Notes: generated by a model from the letters alone, not told the origin. A stretch of 64,000 nt of DNA from Kosakonia sacchari SP1 (GCF_000300455.3 NZ_CP007215.2:2790001-2854000), one strand, 5' to 3'; counted from the stretch's first letter, positions 35,310 through 43,907 are shown. Numbers and translations are program-made.

Positions 35310-36057
35310 GTTGCACCTCCGCTGCACGGCGCAGCGCCCGCCAGTGGCGTGGCAGGTTAAACAACACGCTCATCACCAGACCCAGCAGCAAATAGAGCGC
35401 GCTGCCGATGGCAAACGCTTCCAGCGCGTGGGCGTTAAAACTCTCGATTTGCCGGGTCTGGTAAGTTAATTCCCCCAGCCCAATGCCGGTCGCCAGTGAA
35501 GAGAGCTTCATCAGATTCAGATACTGCCCCACTACCGGCTGCCAGGCATTCTGTAACCCCTGTGGCAGCAGCACCCAACGGAATAACGCCAGCGGACCAA
35601 AGCCCTGCGACTGCGCGGCTTCAATCTGTCCACGCGGCACCGCGTGCAGACCCGCCTGGATCTCTTCAACCAGAAAAGCAGCGGTAAACAGCCCCAGCGC
35701 CCAGGCCGAGGAGAGAAACTCTGGCGTAAACCACCAGACATCGCCCGGCAAAATGCTGAATGCGTGGTCGTCGTTAACATACTGGCGGAAACTCTGCGGC
35801 AGTACATTCCAGGCAGCGAAATACCAGAACAACAACTGCACCAGAAGCGGGGTATTGCGAAACAGCGACACCCACGCCGCCACCGCCCCCCGCCCGACCT
35901 GGCCACCGGCCAGACGCAGCGCCAGCAGCAGTACCGTCAATACCGTCGCCAGTACGGTTCCCGCCACGGTAACCCAGAGGGTGGTAAGAAAACCGGAAAT
36001 GATCCATTGTGCGGGCTGCCCGGTCAGCACGCCCGCCCAGTCGAGATGCAGCGCCAT
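35299..36057 (-). CDS. Polar amino acid ABC transporter permease (first)
   Basis: Permease of the HisQ/GltJ type, 252 residues with about five spans. The EAA motif is seen in EAAQSQGFGPLALFRWVLLPQGLQ and the family segment SLFRNTPLLVQLLFWYF is typical of glutamate/aspartate permeases. The start codon shares its base 36057 with the end of the ATPase gene, indicating coupling. Forms a heterodimer with the downstream permease in such systems. Confidence 0.88.
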   Translation of the reverse strand: MALHLDWAGVLTGQPAQWIISGFLTTLWVTVAGTVLATVLTVLLLALRLAGGQVGRGAVAAWVSLFRNTPLLVQLLFWYFAAWNVLPQSFRQYVNDDHAFSILPGDVWWFTPEFLSSAWALGLFTAAFLVEEIQAGLHAVPRGQIEAAQSQGFGPLALFRWVLLPQGLQNAWQPVVGQYLNLMKLSSLATGIGLGELTYQTRQIESFNAHALEAFAIGSALYLLLGLVMSVLFNLPRHWRALRRAAEVQHDR

Positions 36058-36878
36058 TACAACTCCTTGCTATCCGCGTGCAGCGGGTTGAGCACTTTCT
36101 GTAAAAAGCGCTGTGCGCGCGGGTGCTGCGGGGCAGAGAAGAATTGCGCCGGTGCTGCCTGCTCAATGATTTCGCCCCCGTCGATAAAGATCACGCGATC
36201 GGCAATTTCCCGGGCAAACTGCATCTCATGGGTCACCACAATCAGCGTAATGCCGCTGTGCGCCAGCGATTTCATCACCTGCAACACTTCGCCAATCATC
36301 TCCGGATCAAGCGCCGAGGTTGGCTCATCAAACAGAATGATATGCGGATCGGCGGCCAGCGTACGGGCGATTGCCACGCGTTGCTGCTGCCCGCCGGAAA
36401 GCTGCGCCGGATAGTGATGCGCTTTATCCTGCAAGCCAACGCGAGCCAGCAACGCCAGCGCGATGGCCTGCGCCTCGGCGGCGGTCTTGCCGTGAATACG
36501 GCATAACGCCAGCGTAATGTTATCCAGCGCGTTGAGGTGGGCATAAAGATTAAATTGCTGAAAGACGAAACCGACATGGCGGCGCAACTCACGAAGCTGG
36601 CGCCCTTTCAACTGGCTGGTCGGCTGGCCGTCAACATAGATCTCCCCACCGCTCAGGGTTTCGAGCTGGTTAATCAAACGGATAAGCGTTGATTTACCTG
36701 AACCCGACGGCCCGCACACGGCCAGCACCTCCCCGGCGGTAACCCGTAAATCAATCGACTTTAATACCACGTTGTCGCCGTAGCGTTTGCTCGCCTGGCG
36801 GAACTCCACCGTGCCTTTCGCCACGGGCAAAGCCTCTGTGGCATCCGCCACAGAGGTAGAAAATAGACCTGCCAGCAT
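36057..36878 (-). CDS. Polar amino acid ABC transporter ATPase
   Basis: ABC ATPase of the GltL/HisP group, 273 residues: Walker A GPSGSGKST (56-64), Q-loop FVFQQFNLY, signature LSGGQQQRVAIAR, Walker B IILFDEPTSALD, and switch His in VVTHEM. Compared with GltL (about 240) it carries an extra N-terminal stretch of about 22 residues (MLAGLFSTSVADATEALPVA), so the true start might be later, although no better start with a ribosome site is evident. Two bases separate it from the binding-protein gene. Confidence 0.9.
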   Translation of the reverse strand: MLAGLFSTSVADATEALPVAKGTVEFRQASKRYGDNVVLKSIDLRVTAGEVLAVCGPSGSGKSTLIRLINQLETLSGGEIYVDGQPTSQLKGRQLRELRRHVGFVFQQFNLYAHLNALDNITLALCRIHGKTAAEAQAIALALLARVGLQDKAHHYPAQLSGGQQQRVAIARTLAADPHIILFDEPTSALDPEMIGEVLQVMKSLAHSGITLIVVTHEMQFAREIADRVIFIDGGEIIEQAAPAQFFSAPQHPRAQRFLQKVLNPLHADSKEL

Positions 36879-36880
36879 AG

Positions 36881-37705
36881 TTACTTCGCTTCTATGGTAA
36901 AGCTGCGTGGAGCGGGCGTTTTGGTTTGCGGGCCAAACCAGGTGTCGTAGATTTTTGCCGCGTCGCCGTTTTTCTCAAGGTTGACCAGTTCAGCATTGAC
37001 TGCGTTAAGCAGTGCGGTTTCGCCTTTGCTGACGCCGACGCCGATCTCCTCTTTTGACAACAGTTCCGGCAGGATTTTGAATTTCGCTTTGTCCGGCGCT
37101 TCCGCCAGCAGTCCGGCCAGAATGGTGCTGTCCTGGGTGATCGCCTGCACGTTGCCGTTACGTAACGCGGTCAGCGCCAGCGGGATATCATCATAGGCCA
37201 GCACGCGAGCTTGCGGGAAACGCTGGTGCAGCGTTTGCTCACCGGTGGTGCCTTTTACCGCGCCGATGCGCGCTTTGCTGTAGGCATCCAGCTTGTCGGC
37301 CGCAGAAGCCGGTACGAGGAATTGCTGACCGGTGACAAAATACGGCGTGGAGAAGTCGATCACCTGTGCGCGTTCCGGGGTGATGGTGATATCCGCAACG
37401 ATCAAATCCACTTTGCCAGATTGCAACAGCGGAATGCGGTTGGCCGGGTTCGTCGCCACCAGTTGCAGTTTTACGCCGAGGCTTTTTGCCAGCGCTTTGG
37501 CAAAATCGACGTCATAACCCACGATATCATGCGATTTAGGATCGATAGCGCCGAACGGCGGGTTGGCGTCAAACGTCGCCACCTTGACGACGCCTGCGGC
37601 TTTGATATCCGCCAGTTTGTCCGCGTGCGCGGAAAAAGAGAGCGCTGAAAGCAGCGCCAGTGCGCTAATTGCGCCTGTTTTTTTCGTGTGTAATGAGGTT
37701 GCCAT
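36881..37705 (-). CDS. Periplasmic solute-binding protein, family 3 (amino acids)
   Basis: Substrate-binding component of the transporter, 274 residues. Signal peptide 1-28 ending SAHA. The family 3 signature is seen as IVGYDVDFAKALAKSLGVKL with LVATNPANRIPLLQSGKVDLIVADITITPER following, typical of glutamate/aspartate or cystine-type binding proteins. First gene of the unit; its promoter should lie in the 200 AT-rich bases before 37908. The ligand cannot be named from sequence alone. Confidence 0.9.
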   Translation of the reverse strand: MATSLHTKKTGAISALALLSALSFSAHADKLADIKAAGVVKVATFDANPPFGAIDPKSHDIVGYDVDFAKALAKSLGVKLQLVATNPANRIPLLQSGKVDLIVADITITPERAQVIDFSTPYFVTGQQFLVPASAADKLDAYSKARIGAVKGTTGEQTLHQRFPQARVLAYDDIPLALTALRNGNVQAITQDSTILAGLLAEAPDKAKFKILPELLSKEEIGVGVSKGETALLNAVNAELVNLEKNGDAAKIYDTWFGPQTKTPAPRSFTIEAK

Positions 37706-37908
37706 GCTAATCCTTATGCCCTGTTATTGTGTTAATTGAGCGCTAAAGTCACACAACCTTATTCATCAGACAAATATCAAAAAGTGCATTGATTATCTGA
37801 AAAAGTTATTAAAAACAACCATCCCATACTTACTACTTATCTTTCACGCCCTGCCAGAACAAACGCACTAAACCCACATAAAAGAAACGGAATAGAGAGC
37901 AGAAAATG

Positions 37909-38694
37909 TCACGCTTCGCCGAGCGCCGCCAGATAACGCCCCGGCGTCTGCCCAAGCCCCTTTTTAAACATGGTGATAAACGCAGTCGTCGAGTCATACC
38001 CTAACGCCTGCGCAATGCGCTGTACCGGATGACCATCAATTAATAACCGTAGCGCGAGGATCAACTGCATCTGATGCCGCCAGCGACGAAAGCTTAGCCC
38101 GGTTTCTTTCACCACCAGACGCGCCAGATTGCGCTCACTCATGGCAAACACCTGCGCCCACTGTGCCAGTGTTTGCCTGTCTGCCGGATTGCTTTCCATG
38201 CTGTCGACCATCTGGCGGATCTTCGGGTGTGCGGAAACCGGTAACTGCAAGTGCATTTGCGGCTGTGCCGGCAGTTCATCAAACAGCACCTGCACCAGCC
38301 GCCGGGTGGCGGGCTGCCGCCGCTGGGCAGGCGTGCGGGTGGCTAATGTGAGGATCAACTCGCGTACCAGTGCCGAAACTTTGAGCGTACAGCAATGTTC
38401 CGGCATCACCACCGACCAGGGTTCAACAAACAGGAAGCAGAGCTGTGCATTCGCCGTGGCGCGGTTGCTGTGCGGAACCTGCCCCGGAAGCCACATCGCA
38501 TGGTGCGGTGGCACCATCCAGCGGGCATGTTCGACCTCGCAGGTGATCGCGCCTTTCAATGCCAGAATAAGTTGCCCTTTGCGATGGTGATGCGCCGGGA
38601 TCAATTGTTCACTCTCTTCAACGGTGATGCTGAACGCCACCGCCATTTCCTGCTGGCTGTCAGGATCGTAGCCACCGAGCCCAAGTCCGTGCAT
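37909..38694 (-). CDS. nimR: AraC-type regulator NimR (YeaM)
   Basis: 261-residue transcription factor with an N-terminal cupin part (about 10-90) and a C-terminal AraC helix-turn-helix pair (about 165-258). The end QALGYDSTTAFITMFKKGLG followed by QTPGRYLA is almost that of E. coli NimR. NimR controls the divergent nimT gene. E. coli NimR is slightly longer (about 273), mostly at the C terminus. A palindrome in the nimR/nimT spacer is a likely operator. Confidence 0.93.
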   Translation of the reverse strand: MHGLGLGGYDPDSQQEMAVAFSITVEESEQLIPAHHHRKGQLILALKGAITCEVEHARWMVPPHHAMWLPGQVPHSNRATANAQLCFLFVEPWSVVMPEHCCTLKVSALVRELILTLATRTPAQRRQPATRRLVQVLFDELPAQPQMHLQLPVSAHPKIRQMVDSMESNPADRQTLAQWAQVFAMSERNLARLVVKETGLSFRRWRHQMQLILALRLLIDGHPVQRIAQALGYDSTTAFITMFKKGLGQTPGRYLAALGEA

Positions 38695-38705
38695 TAAATT
38701 GTCCG

Positions 38706-38721
38706 ACTTTAGCGATAAAGT
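38706..38721. promoter_or_regulatory. Palindrome in nimR-nimT spacer, candidate NimR operator
   Basis: ACTTTA-GCGA-TAAAGT is a perfect inverted repeat 12 bases from the nimR start, in the 99-base gap between the divergent genes. NimR of E. coli binds in this gap; I infer, but cannot show, that this is its site. Confidence 0.45.
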
Positions 38722-38793
38722 GTCATTCTAGCTTGATTCAAACCGCAGAAAAAAACGTTATCGTAGCGACCTGTTATTTTTTCAGAGAAGACA

Positions 38794-39975
38794 ATGACTA
38801 ACCGCCTCCCCTCCCGCGGTAAGCAAAGCGTGCTGCTGATTGCCGGGATCCTGATGATTGCCACCACGCTGCGCGTCACCTTTACTGGCGCAGCGCCGCT
38901 GCTGGATGCGATTCGTGCGGAATATGGGTTAACCACCGCGCAAACCGGCATGCTCACCACCCTGCCGCTGCTGGCTTTTGCGTTGATATCGCCGCTGGCG
39001 GCCGGTGTGGCGCGCCGTTTCGGTATGGAACGCAGCCTGTTCGTGGCGATGGTGCTGATTTGCCTTGGTATCGCCCTTCGTTCCCTGCCCTCAGCACTGC
39101 TGCTGTTTACGGGGACAGCGATCATCGGCTGCGGGATCGCGCTCGGCAACGTGCTGCTGCCGGGGATAATAAAACGCGACTTCGCCCAGCATGTGGCGAA
39201 ACTGACGGGCGCTTACTCACTCACTATGGGCGCAGCGGCGGCGCTCGGCTCGTCGGTAGTTGTGCCGCTGGCGCAATACGGTGCGGGCTGGCATGGCGCA
39301 TTATTGATGCTGATGATCTTTCCGTTACTGGCGCTGTTGCTGTGGCTCCCCAGGCTGCGCCACGGCGCACCTGCGGCACTCAGTAGCGCTGGCGCGCTGC
39401 ATAACCGCGGGATCTGGCGCTCCTGGCTTGCCTGGCAGGTCACGCTGTTTCTGGGGATCAACTCATTAATCTATTACATCGTGATTGGCTGGCTGCCGTC
39501 GATTCTGATAGCCCAGGGTTTTAGTGACGCGCAGGCGGGTTCTGTACACGGTATTTTGCAACTGGCGACGGCAATGCCAGGCCTGCTGGTGCCGCTGGTT
39601 CTGCACCGGTTGAAAGATCAGCGCGGTATCGCTGTCGTGGTCGCGCTGCTGTGCGCCGTCGGTTCTCTGGGATTGTGGCTGGTGCCGGACCATGCCACGC
39701 TCTGGACCCTTGTTTTTGGCTTTGGCTCCGGTGCGACCATGATCCTTGGGTTAACGTTTATCGGGCTGCGTGCCAGCACCGCTCATCAGGCTGCCGCACT
39801 GTCCGGTATGGCGCAATCGGTCGGCTATCTGCTGGCGGCTTGCGGGCCGCCGCTAATGGGGAAAATTCATGATGCCAGCGGCGACTGGCATCTTCCGCTG
39901 CTAGCGTGTGCTGTGTTATCGGTCGTTATGGCGGCGTGCGGAGCATTCGCCGGGCGCGATCGCGAAGTAGTGTAA
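38794..39975 (+). CDS. nimT: MFS exporter NimT (YeaN, 2-nitroimidazole efflux)
   Basis: CynX/NimT-type major facilitator, 393 residues with 12 predicted spans, same length as E. coli NimT, which exports 2-nitroimidazole. The family segments TTLRVTFTGAAPLLDAIR and ALGNVLLPGIIKRDF are conserved. Divergent from its regulator nimR. Followed by a short hairpin (39991-40007) and an intrinsic terminator. Confidence 0.94.
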   Translation: MTNRLPSRGKQSVLLIAGILMIATTLRVTFTGAAPLLDAIRAEYGLTTAQTGMLTTLPLLAFALISPLAAGVARRFGMERSLFVAMVLICLGIALRSLPSALLLFTGTAIIGCGIALGNVLLPGIIKRDFAQHVAKLTGAYSLTMGAAAALGSSVVVPLAQYGAGWHGALLMLMIFPLLALLLWLPRLRHGAPAALSSAGALHNRGIWRSWLAWQVTLFLGINSLIYYIVIGWLPSILIAQGFSDAQAGSVHGILQLATAMPGLLVPLVLHRLKDQRGIAVVVALLCAVGSLGLWLVPDHATLWTLVFGFGSGATMILGLTFIGLRASTAHQAAALSGMAQSVGYLLAACGPPLMGKIHDASGDWHLPLLACAVLSVVMAACGAFAGRDREVV

Positions 39976-40026
39976 TACGTGAAAATCACTCCCCCTCTCC
40001 AGGAGAGGTTTAGGGGGTACAAACAA

Positions 40027-40052
40027 AAACAGGCCCGCAGGCCTGTTTTTTT
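40027..40052. terminator. Bidirectional terminator after nimT
   Basis: AACAGGCC-CGCA-GGCCTGTT followed by TTTTTT on the plus strand; on the minus strand the stem is followed by TTTGTTTGT. It serves nimT and the convergent amidotransferase gene. Confidence 0.85.
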
Positions 40053-40758
40053 ATTCACATGCCTCACGCAGCATCGCCTGAACTAGCGGCACCGGACGCC
40101 CGGCGAGCGCCGCGCGTTCATGCTGGAACAAGGTGGCGACAAAAAACGGGTGCGTCACCAGCTCAACGGCACGGATTTCTCCATCTTCATCCCAACCGGT
40201 AACCCGCAGATCGCCGCTTTCCAGCTCGCGGGCAAACTCTTCTGCTACGCCAAAGCTGCACCGGTAGGTTTCCTCAATCAGCTCGCGACCATAAGCGCGG
40301 GCAATTAACGTGTTAGGACGCAGCTCGATAGCACCGTTTTGATCCACCAGCGCACAGGTCAGCGGCGTGATCACCATCCGGCCAATGTTTTCCGTTTCGG
40401 CGTGCGCCGCATCTGCCCAGCCCAGCACGTTGCGGGCATATTCAATGACCGCATGCTGGAAGCCGCCGCACGTCCCGAGGAACGGCACCGCGTTTTCACG
40501 TGCGTATTTGATGGCAATAAACGCGCCATTGGCGTTTTTATAGGGGCTTCCCGGCACAACCCAGATGGCGTCATAGCCAACCAGATCTTCATCGCTGTTG
40601 ATTTCGCTGGTGGGTAACCAGTCGTAATCTGCGGTGATTTCCAGCACGGCGGCGGCATCGTCAATCGCCAGCGGGATAGCCTGATGCGCGACAACGTCGT
40701 GGCTGTAATCGCCGACCAACGCGATGCGTAATGTTTTTTTCGGAGGAATGTGATGCAT
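40051..40758 (-). CDS. CTP-synthase-like class I glutamine amidotransferase
   Basis: Free-standing protein of 235 residues resembling the glutaminase half of CTP synthase. The nucleophile Cys97 lies in FLGTCGGFQHAVIEYARN, and the His-Glu pair is in VTHPFFVATLFQHE (His203). The start IALVGDYSHDVVAHQAIPLAI also recalls CTP synthase. It lacks the synthetase domain, so it may act with another protein or be a hydrolase of its own; its substrate is unknown. It is absent at this place in K-12. Confidence 0.82.
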   Translation of the reverse strand: MHHIPPKKTLRIALVGDYSHDVVAHQAIPLAIDDAAAVLEITADYDWLPTSEINSDEDLVGYDAIWVVPGSPYKNANGAFIAIKYARENAVPFLGTCGGFQHAVIEYARNVLGWADAAHAETENIGRMVITPLTCALVDQNGAIELRPNTLIARAYGRELIEETYRCSFGVAEEFARELESGDLRVTGWDEDGEIRAVELVTHPFFVATLFQHERAALAGRPVPLVQAMLREACE

Positions 40759-40911
40759 GAAAGTGTCCTTATGCCGGAGCGGATAACGAATAACATAAGG
40801 AATATCACCTTAGCTGTCTTTTAATGTAATCACAACACCTTAAAATCAGCGGGCATATATCATGTAAAATTATGAAAAATACATTTCCGGCAAGGCATTA
40901 AGGCGAAAACT

Positions 40912-41409
40912 ATGCACCAAACCAAAATTCTCGTCAGTGCATGTCTGATGGGCTTCAACGTGCGTTATAACGGCAGTGCTAAAGCGGCGCTACATGAGGC
41001 GCTGCGACGCTGGCAGCAGGAAGAACGTCTGGTGATCCACTGCCCGGAGCTGGCCGCTGGTTTACCCGTGCCGCGAAGACCGGCAGAGATTGTCGCAGGC
41101 CATGGCGCAGACGTGATGCGCGAACAGGCGCGGATTGTCGAAAACGATGGGCGGGATGTTACCGCACACTATCAGTTAGCCGCCTGGCTGGCGCTGCAGG
41201 CTGCACAAAACGCGGGTTGCCGCGCAGCATTGCTCACCGATGGTAGCCCCACCTGCGGCAGCCAGTTTATCTATAATGGAACCTTCAGCGGTACGCGGCA
41301 GCAAGGTATGGGTGTCGCGGCTGCGCTACTGGAAGAACACGGCATTCGCGTCTTTTCCGACCAGCAATTACCTGCGCTGGTGGCGTGGATTAACGAGAGG
41401 GAGAGATAA
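40912..41409 (+). CDS. DUF523 family protein
   Basis: 165-residue cytosolic protein of a widespread but uncharacterised family. Conserved Cys motifs are visible: VSACLMGFNVRYNG, HCPELAAGLPVPR, and LTDGSPTCGSQFIYNGTFSG, which suggest metal binding or redox chemistry. The next gene, yeaO, starts two bases after its stop, so the two are one transcription unit. No function is assigned. Confidence 0.85.
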   Translation: MHQTKILVSACLMGFNVRYNGSAKAALHEALRRWQQEERLVIHCPELAAGLPVPRRPAEIVAGHGADVMREQARIVENDGRDVTAHYQLAAWLALQAAQNAGCRAALLTDGSPTCGSQFIYNGTFSGTRQQGMGVAAALLEEHGIRVFSDQQLPALVAWINERER

Positions 41410-41411
41410 CC

Positions 41412-41759
41412 ATGATCCAATGCAAACGGGTGTATGATCCCGCCGCCGATGACGACGGCTATCGGGTGTTAGTCGACAGGCTCTGGCCGCGCGGTATTAA
41501 GAAAAGCGATTTACCCTGTGATGAGTGGAATAAAACGCTGGCACCGTCAACGGAGCTGCGCAAAGCGTTTCACGGCGACGCCATTAATTTCGCCGCGTTC
41601 AGTGAAAGCTACCGTCAGGAACTTGCCGCGCAGGAAGCGGAAGGAAAAACGCTGGCGGCACGCGGGAAAAAAGGTACCGTCACGCTGTTATACGCGGCAA
41701 AAAACAGTGAGCAGAACCACGCACTGGTGCTGGCTCAGTGGCTGCGCTCGCTGGCTTAA
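41412..41759 (+). CDS. yeaO: YeaO, DUF488 family protein
   Basis: 115-residue cytosolic protein of unknown function, same length as E. coli YeaO. Core VYDPAADDDGYRVLVDRLWPRGIKK and the end LLYAAKNSEQNHALVLAQWLRSL identify it. Directly downstream of the DUF523 gene. Its stop overlaps the stop of the convergent unknown gene within TTAA. Confidence 0.93.
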   Translation: MIQCKRVYDPAADDDGYRVLVDRLWPRGIKKSDLPCDEWNKTLAPSTELRKAFHGDAINFAAFSESYRQELAAQEAEGKTLAARGKKGTVTLLYAAKNSEQNHALVLAQWLRSLA

Positions 41760-42061
41760 CCGATAACGCGCTCGCGCACATCCTGAGGTTCGCTGTCCGG
41801 CTGCAGCGGCATCAAATGTTCGGCGCGCACAAACGCGAAGCCATGCTGACCATCAAAAGCGGTCACATCGCCGGTCACCAGCCACAGCGCACGCGCGGCA
41901 TTATGCGGCATTTCTGTTACCACGCCGTTCACCGGATTAAGAAAACGCTCGCCGGGCTGACACAGCCCAAAAAGCTCAACGGATTTGCCAATATTGCTGC
42001 GGCCATTGGCGGTTTGGGCGCCGATAATTAAAGCCGGGCTGCCCGGACGTAACTGGAACAT
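41756..42061 (-). CDS. Unknown 101-residue protein
   Basis: I do not recognise a family. From the ATG at 42061 (GAGAGA before it) the protein runs 101 residues, beginning MFQLRPGSPALIIGAQTANG and ending DSEPQDVRERVIG, soluble and without membrane spans. The frame stays open to 42184 but the extra part is basic and looks random. Codon use is normal for this genome and the gene ends exactly against yeaO, both of which argue that it is real. Confidence 0.6.
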   Translation of the reverse strand: MFQLRPGSPALIIGAQTANGRSNIGKSVELFGLCQPGERFLNPVNGVVTEMPHNAARALWLVTGDVTAFDGQHGFAFVRAEHLMPLQPDSEPQDVRERVIG

Positions 42062-42153
42062 GCTTCTCTCATGCGCTCCCGCGCCAGCTAAAAATAGGAT
42101 AATTCTGAGTGCGAAGTGTACCCTGGCAACCCGGCGATTGTCACGTGGTGCGA

Positions 42154-42387
42154 TTACGGGTGATCGCGCCGCCACAGCGCCCATTCATCGATCACTTCGC
42201 CGCCCGGCAATTTGCACTCCGTACGAACACCCTGCGGGCTTTGCACCGGCACGCGTTCGCCGCCCCGCTGCTGGCAATAAACCGCCGCCGGGTTAGCCAT
42301 ACCGATTTGGGGGTGGCGGGGAGATTCAGGCTGTGTGGAAGAACACGCCGCGAGAACAACAGGTAACGCCAGTAACCAATAACGCAT
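42154..42387 (-). CDS. yoaF: YoaF, DUF333 outer-membrane lipoprotein
   Basis: 77-residue lipoprotein (E. coli 84). Signal MRYWLLALPVVLAAC with lipobox LAAC, then IGMANPAAVYCQQRGGE and KLPGGEVIDEWALWRRDHP, the DUF333 core also seen as hemolysin-inhibitor-like proteins. The ATG at 42387 is preceded by AAGGAAAAA. Upstream in-frame codons to 42510 are not part of the gene. Confidence 0.94.
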   Translation of the reverse strand: MRYWLLALPVVLAACSSTQPESPRHPQIGMANPAAVYCQQRGGERVPVQSPQGVRTECKLPGGEVIDEWALWRRDHP

Positions 42388-42706
42388 CTTTTTTTTCCTT
42401 AAATCGCCTGTAAACCGCTTTCCAGCATAGCCACGCAACAGAGATATCTCCATGATTTCTCCATTCTTACTGCACTTTGAGCGGGTATAGTTAGCCTCGT
42501 TCTCACCCATGACCAGAGAACATCATTCCGTAATCAATGAGTTTTTGCCCCGCTTCATCAACGGGGCTTTTTTTCGTTCCCGCCTGCTACTTTTTACTGC
42601 CATCCCGCAACGATATGTAAATCACGCTTCTTTCATGATTTAATGACGCGCCATAAAATCTTCAGCTTTAATGTCCATATCATCAGGGCACAGGAGTAAA
42701 AAAGTC
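42388..42706. other. Intergenic region yoaF / dgcP
   Basis: About 320 bases between divergent genes. It contains the candidate small RNA (42498-42574) and, after it, the presumed dgcP promoter region (42575-42706), in which I see no clear boxes. Confidence 0.5.
42498..42574 (+). ncRNA. Candidate Hfq-type small RNA between yoaF and dgcP
   Basis: Architecture typical of a trans-acting small RNA: TATAGT -10 at 42486-42491, a first stem GTTCTC-N11-GAGAAC (42499-42521), a single-stranded stretch with ATCATTCCGTAATCAATGAG, and a terminator GCCCCG-N9-CGGGGC followed by TTTTTTT (42547-42574). No ORF with a ribosome site fits in it. The -35 element is poor. I do not recognise a known RNA. Confidence 0.5.
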
Positions 42707-43735
42707 ATGTCCGATTTCATTCTCGCCCGTGTCTCTGAAGCGCTGTCAAAAGAGCACTCGCTTGAAGGTTTAGTTCGCCAGTTTCTGGAAATGCTGGAAA
42801 TGGTGACGGATATGGAATCGACGTACTTAACAATCATTAGTGACAATCCCCGCCTGCAACATATTGTCTATTCACATAACAGTAGACAGCTTGCTATCCC
42901 GGAGGGCTTCTCCCTGCCGTGGGGCGATAGTCTGTGCAAGCGCGCGCTGGATGAGGGCTGCCCGTTCAGCAATGACGTTGCCAACCGCTGGAAAGATTGC
43001 GAAGCGGCGCAGGCGCTGGGCATCACCACCTATTTAAGTACCCCGGTTCATCTGACCGACGGTTCGCTTTACGGCACGCTGTGCGCCGCCAGTCATGCCA
43101 AAAAATCGCTGAGCGTGCGTGGCGAACAGGTCCTGCGGCTGTTTGCCGGGTTGATTGCGCAATTCATTGAAAAAGAGAGTCTTGTTGACCAGTTACGCGA
43201 AGCAAACGCGGCGCTGATCGCCTACTCCTACACCGATGCGCTGACAGGTTTACCCAACCGGCGCGCTATCTTCGAAAATCTCGCCACGCTGTTTTCCCTC
43301 GCCCGCCATCTGGAAATGCACGTGATTATTGCGTTTATCGATCTTGATAATTTCAAAGGTATCAATGACCAGTTGGGACATGAGGCTGGCGATCAGTTTC
43401 TGATTGACGTGGGTCAACGGCTGGCGGCGGATCGCGGTAAAGACGATATTGTCGGGCGTCTTGGCGGGGATGAGTTTTTACTCGCTTGCCTTGGCGGACC
43501 GCTGAAGCAGGCGGAGGGAATGCATCTGATGTCGCTGAGAAAGAGCCTCGATAAACGCATTACCGGCGAATATCAGCTCGGGGAAAAACGGATTTTCTAC
43601 CCAGGCGCCAGCGTGGGCGTCATCGAAATCAACCCGCAACTGACCGATGCTGACGGTGCGTTACAAGCGGCGGATGAAGCGATGTATCACGTGAAGAAGA
43701 ATAAAGAAAAAAAACCCTTTATTCGTCTCAATTAA
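42707..43735 (+). CDS. dgcP: Diguanylate cyclase DgcP (YeaP), GAF-GGDEF
   Basis: Makes cyclic-di-GMP from two GTP. 342 residues (E. coli 341): GAF domain about 18-155, then a GGDEF domain with TDALTGLPNRR at its start and an intact GGDEF at 253-257. The ATG at 42707 is preceded by AGGAG; an ATG at 42671 is rejected because the extra part is not in the family. An RxxD (243-246) is near the GGDEF but one residue off the inhibitory-site spacing. E. coli DgcP localises to the cell pole. Confidence 0.94.
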   Translation: MSDFILARVSEALSKEHSLEGLVRQFLEMLEMVTDMESTYLTIISDNPRLQHIVYSHNSRQLAIPEGFSLPWGDSLCKRALDEGCPFSNDVANRWKDCEAAQALGITTYLSTPVHLTDGSLYGTLCAASHAKKSLSVRGEQVLRLFAGLIAQFIEKESLVDQLREANAALIAYSYTDALTGLPNRRAIFENLATLFSLARHLEMHVIIAFIDLDNFKGINDQLGHEAGDQFLIDVGQRLAADRGKDDIVGRLGGDEFLLACLGGPLKQAEGMHLMSLRKSLDKRITGEYQLGEKRIFYPGASVGVIEINPQLTDADGALQAADEAMYHVKKNKEKKPFIRLN

Positions 43736-43832
43736 GTGAATCTCTGTGACGCGAAGGCTTGAGAAAAATCTCATTTTCTTCTATTTCTTATACAATTGAT
43801 TTCTGGCGATTATCGCCAGCCAAGGAGTTTTC

Positions 43833-43907
43833 GTGAAAAAGACAACCATCATTATGCTCATCGTGGCGGTTATTGCTGTGGCCGGAACCCAATTCGGTTG
43901 GTGGTAA
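43833..43907 (+). CDS. yoaJ: YoaJ, 24-residue membrane protein (GTG start)
   Basis: Encodes (M)KKTTIIMLIVAVIAVAGTQ then FGWW; E. coli YoaJ is MKKTTIIMMGVAIIVVLGTE then LGWW, also 24 residues. Single membrane span, function unknown; the E. coli product has been detected. GTG start with a strong AAGGAG site seven bases before. A perfect hairpin, CTGGCGA-TT-TCGCCAG-like (43803-43819), lies just before the ribosome site and might control translation. Confidence 0.88.
   Translation: MKKTTIIMLIVAVIAVAGTQFGWW

Noticed and set aside
39985-40010. Possible insertion-sequence end after nimT
   Set aside because: CCCCTCTCCAGGAGAGG is a short palindrome similar to the hairpin at 23085-23107; there is no transposase or target duplication.
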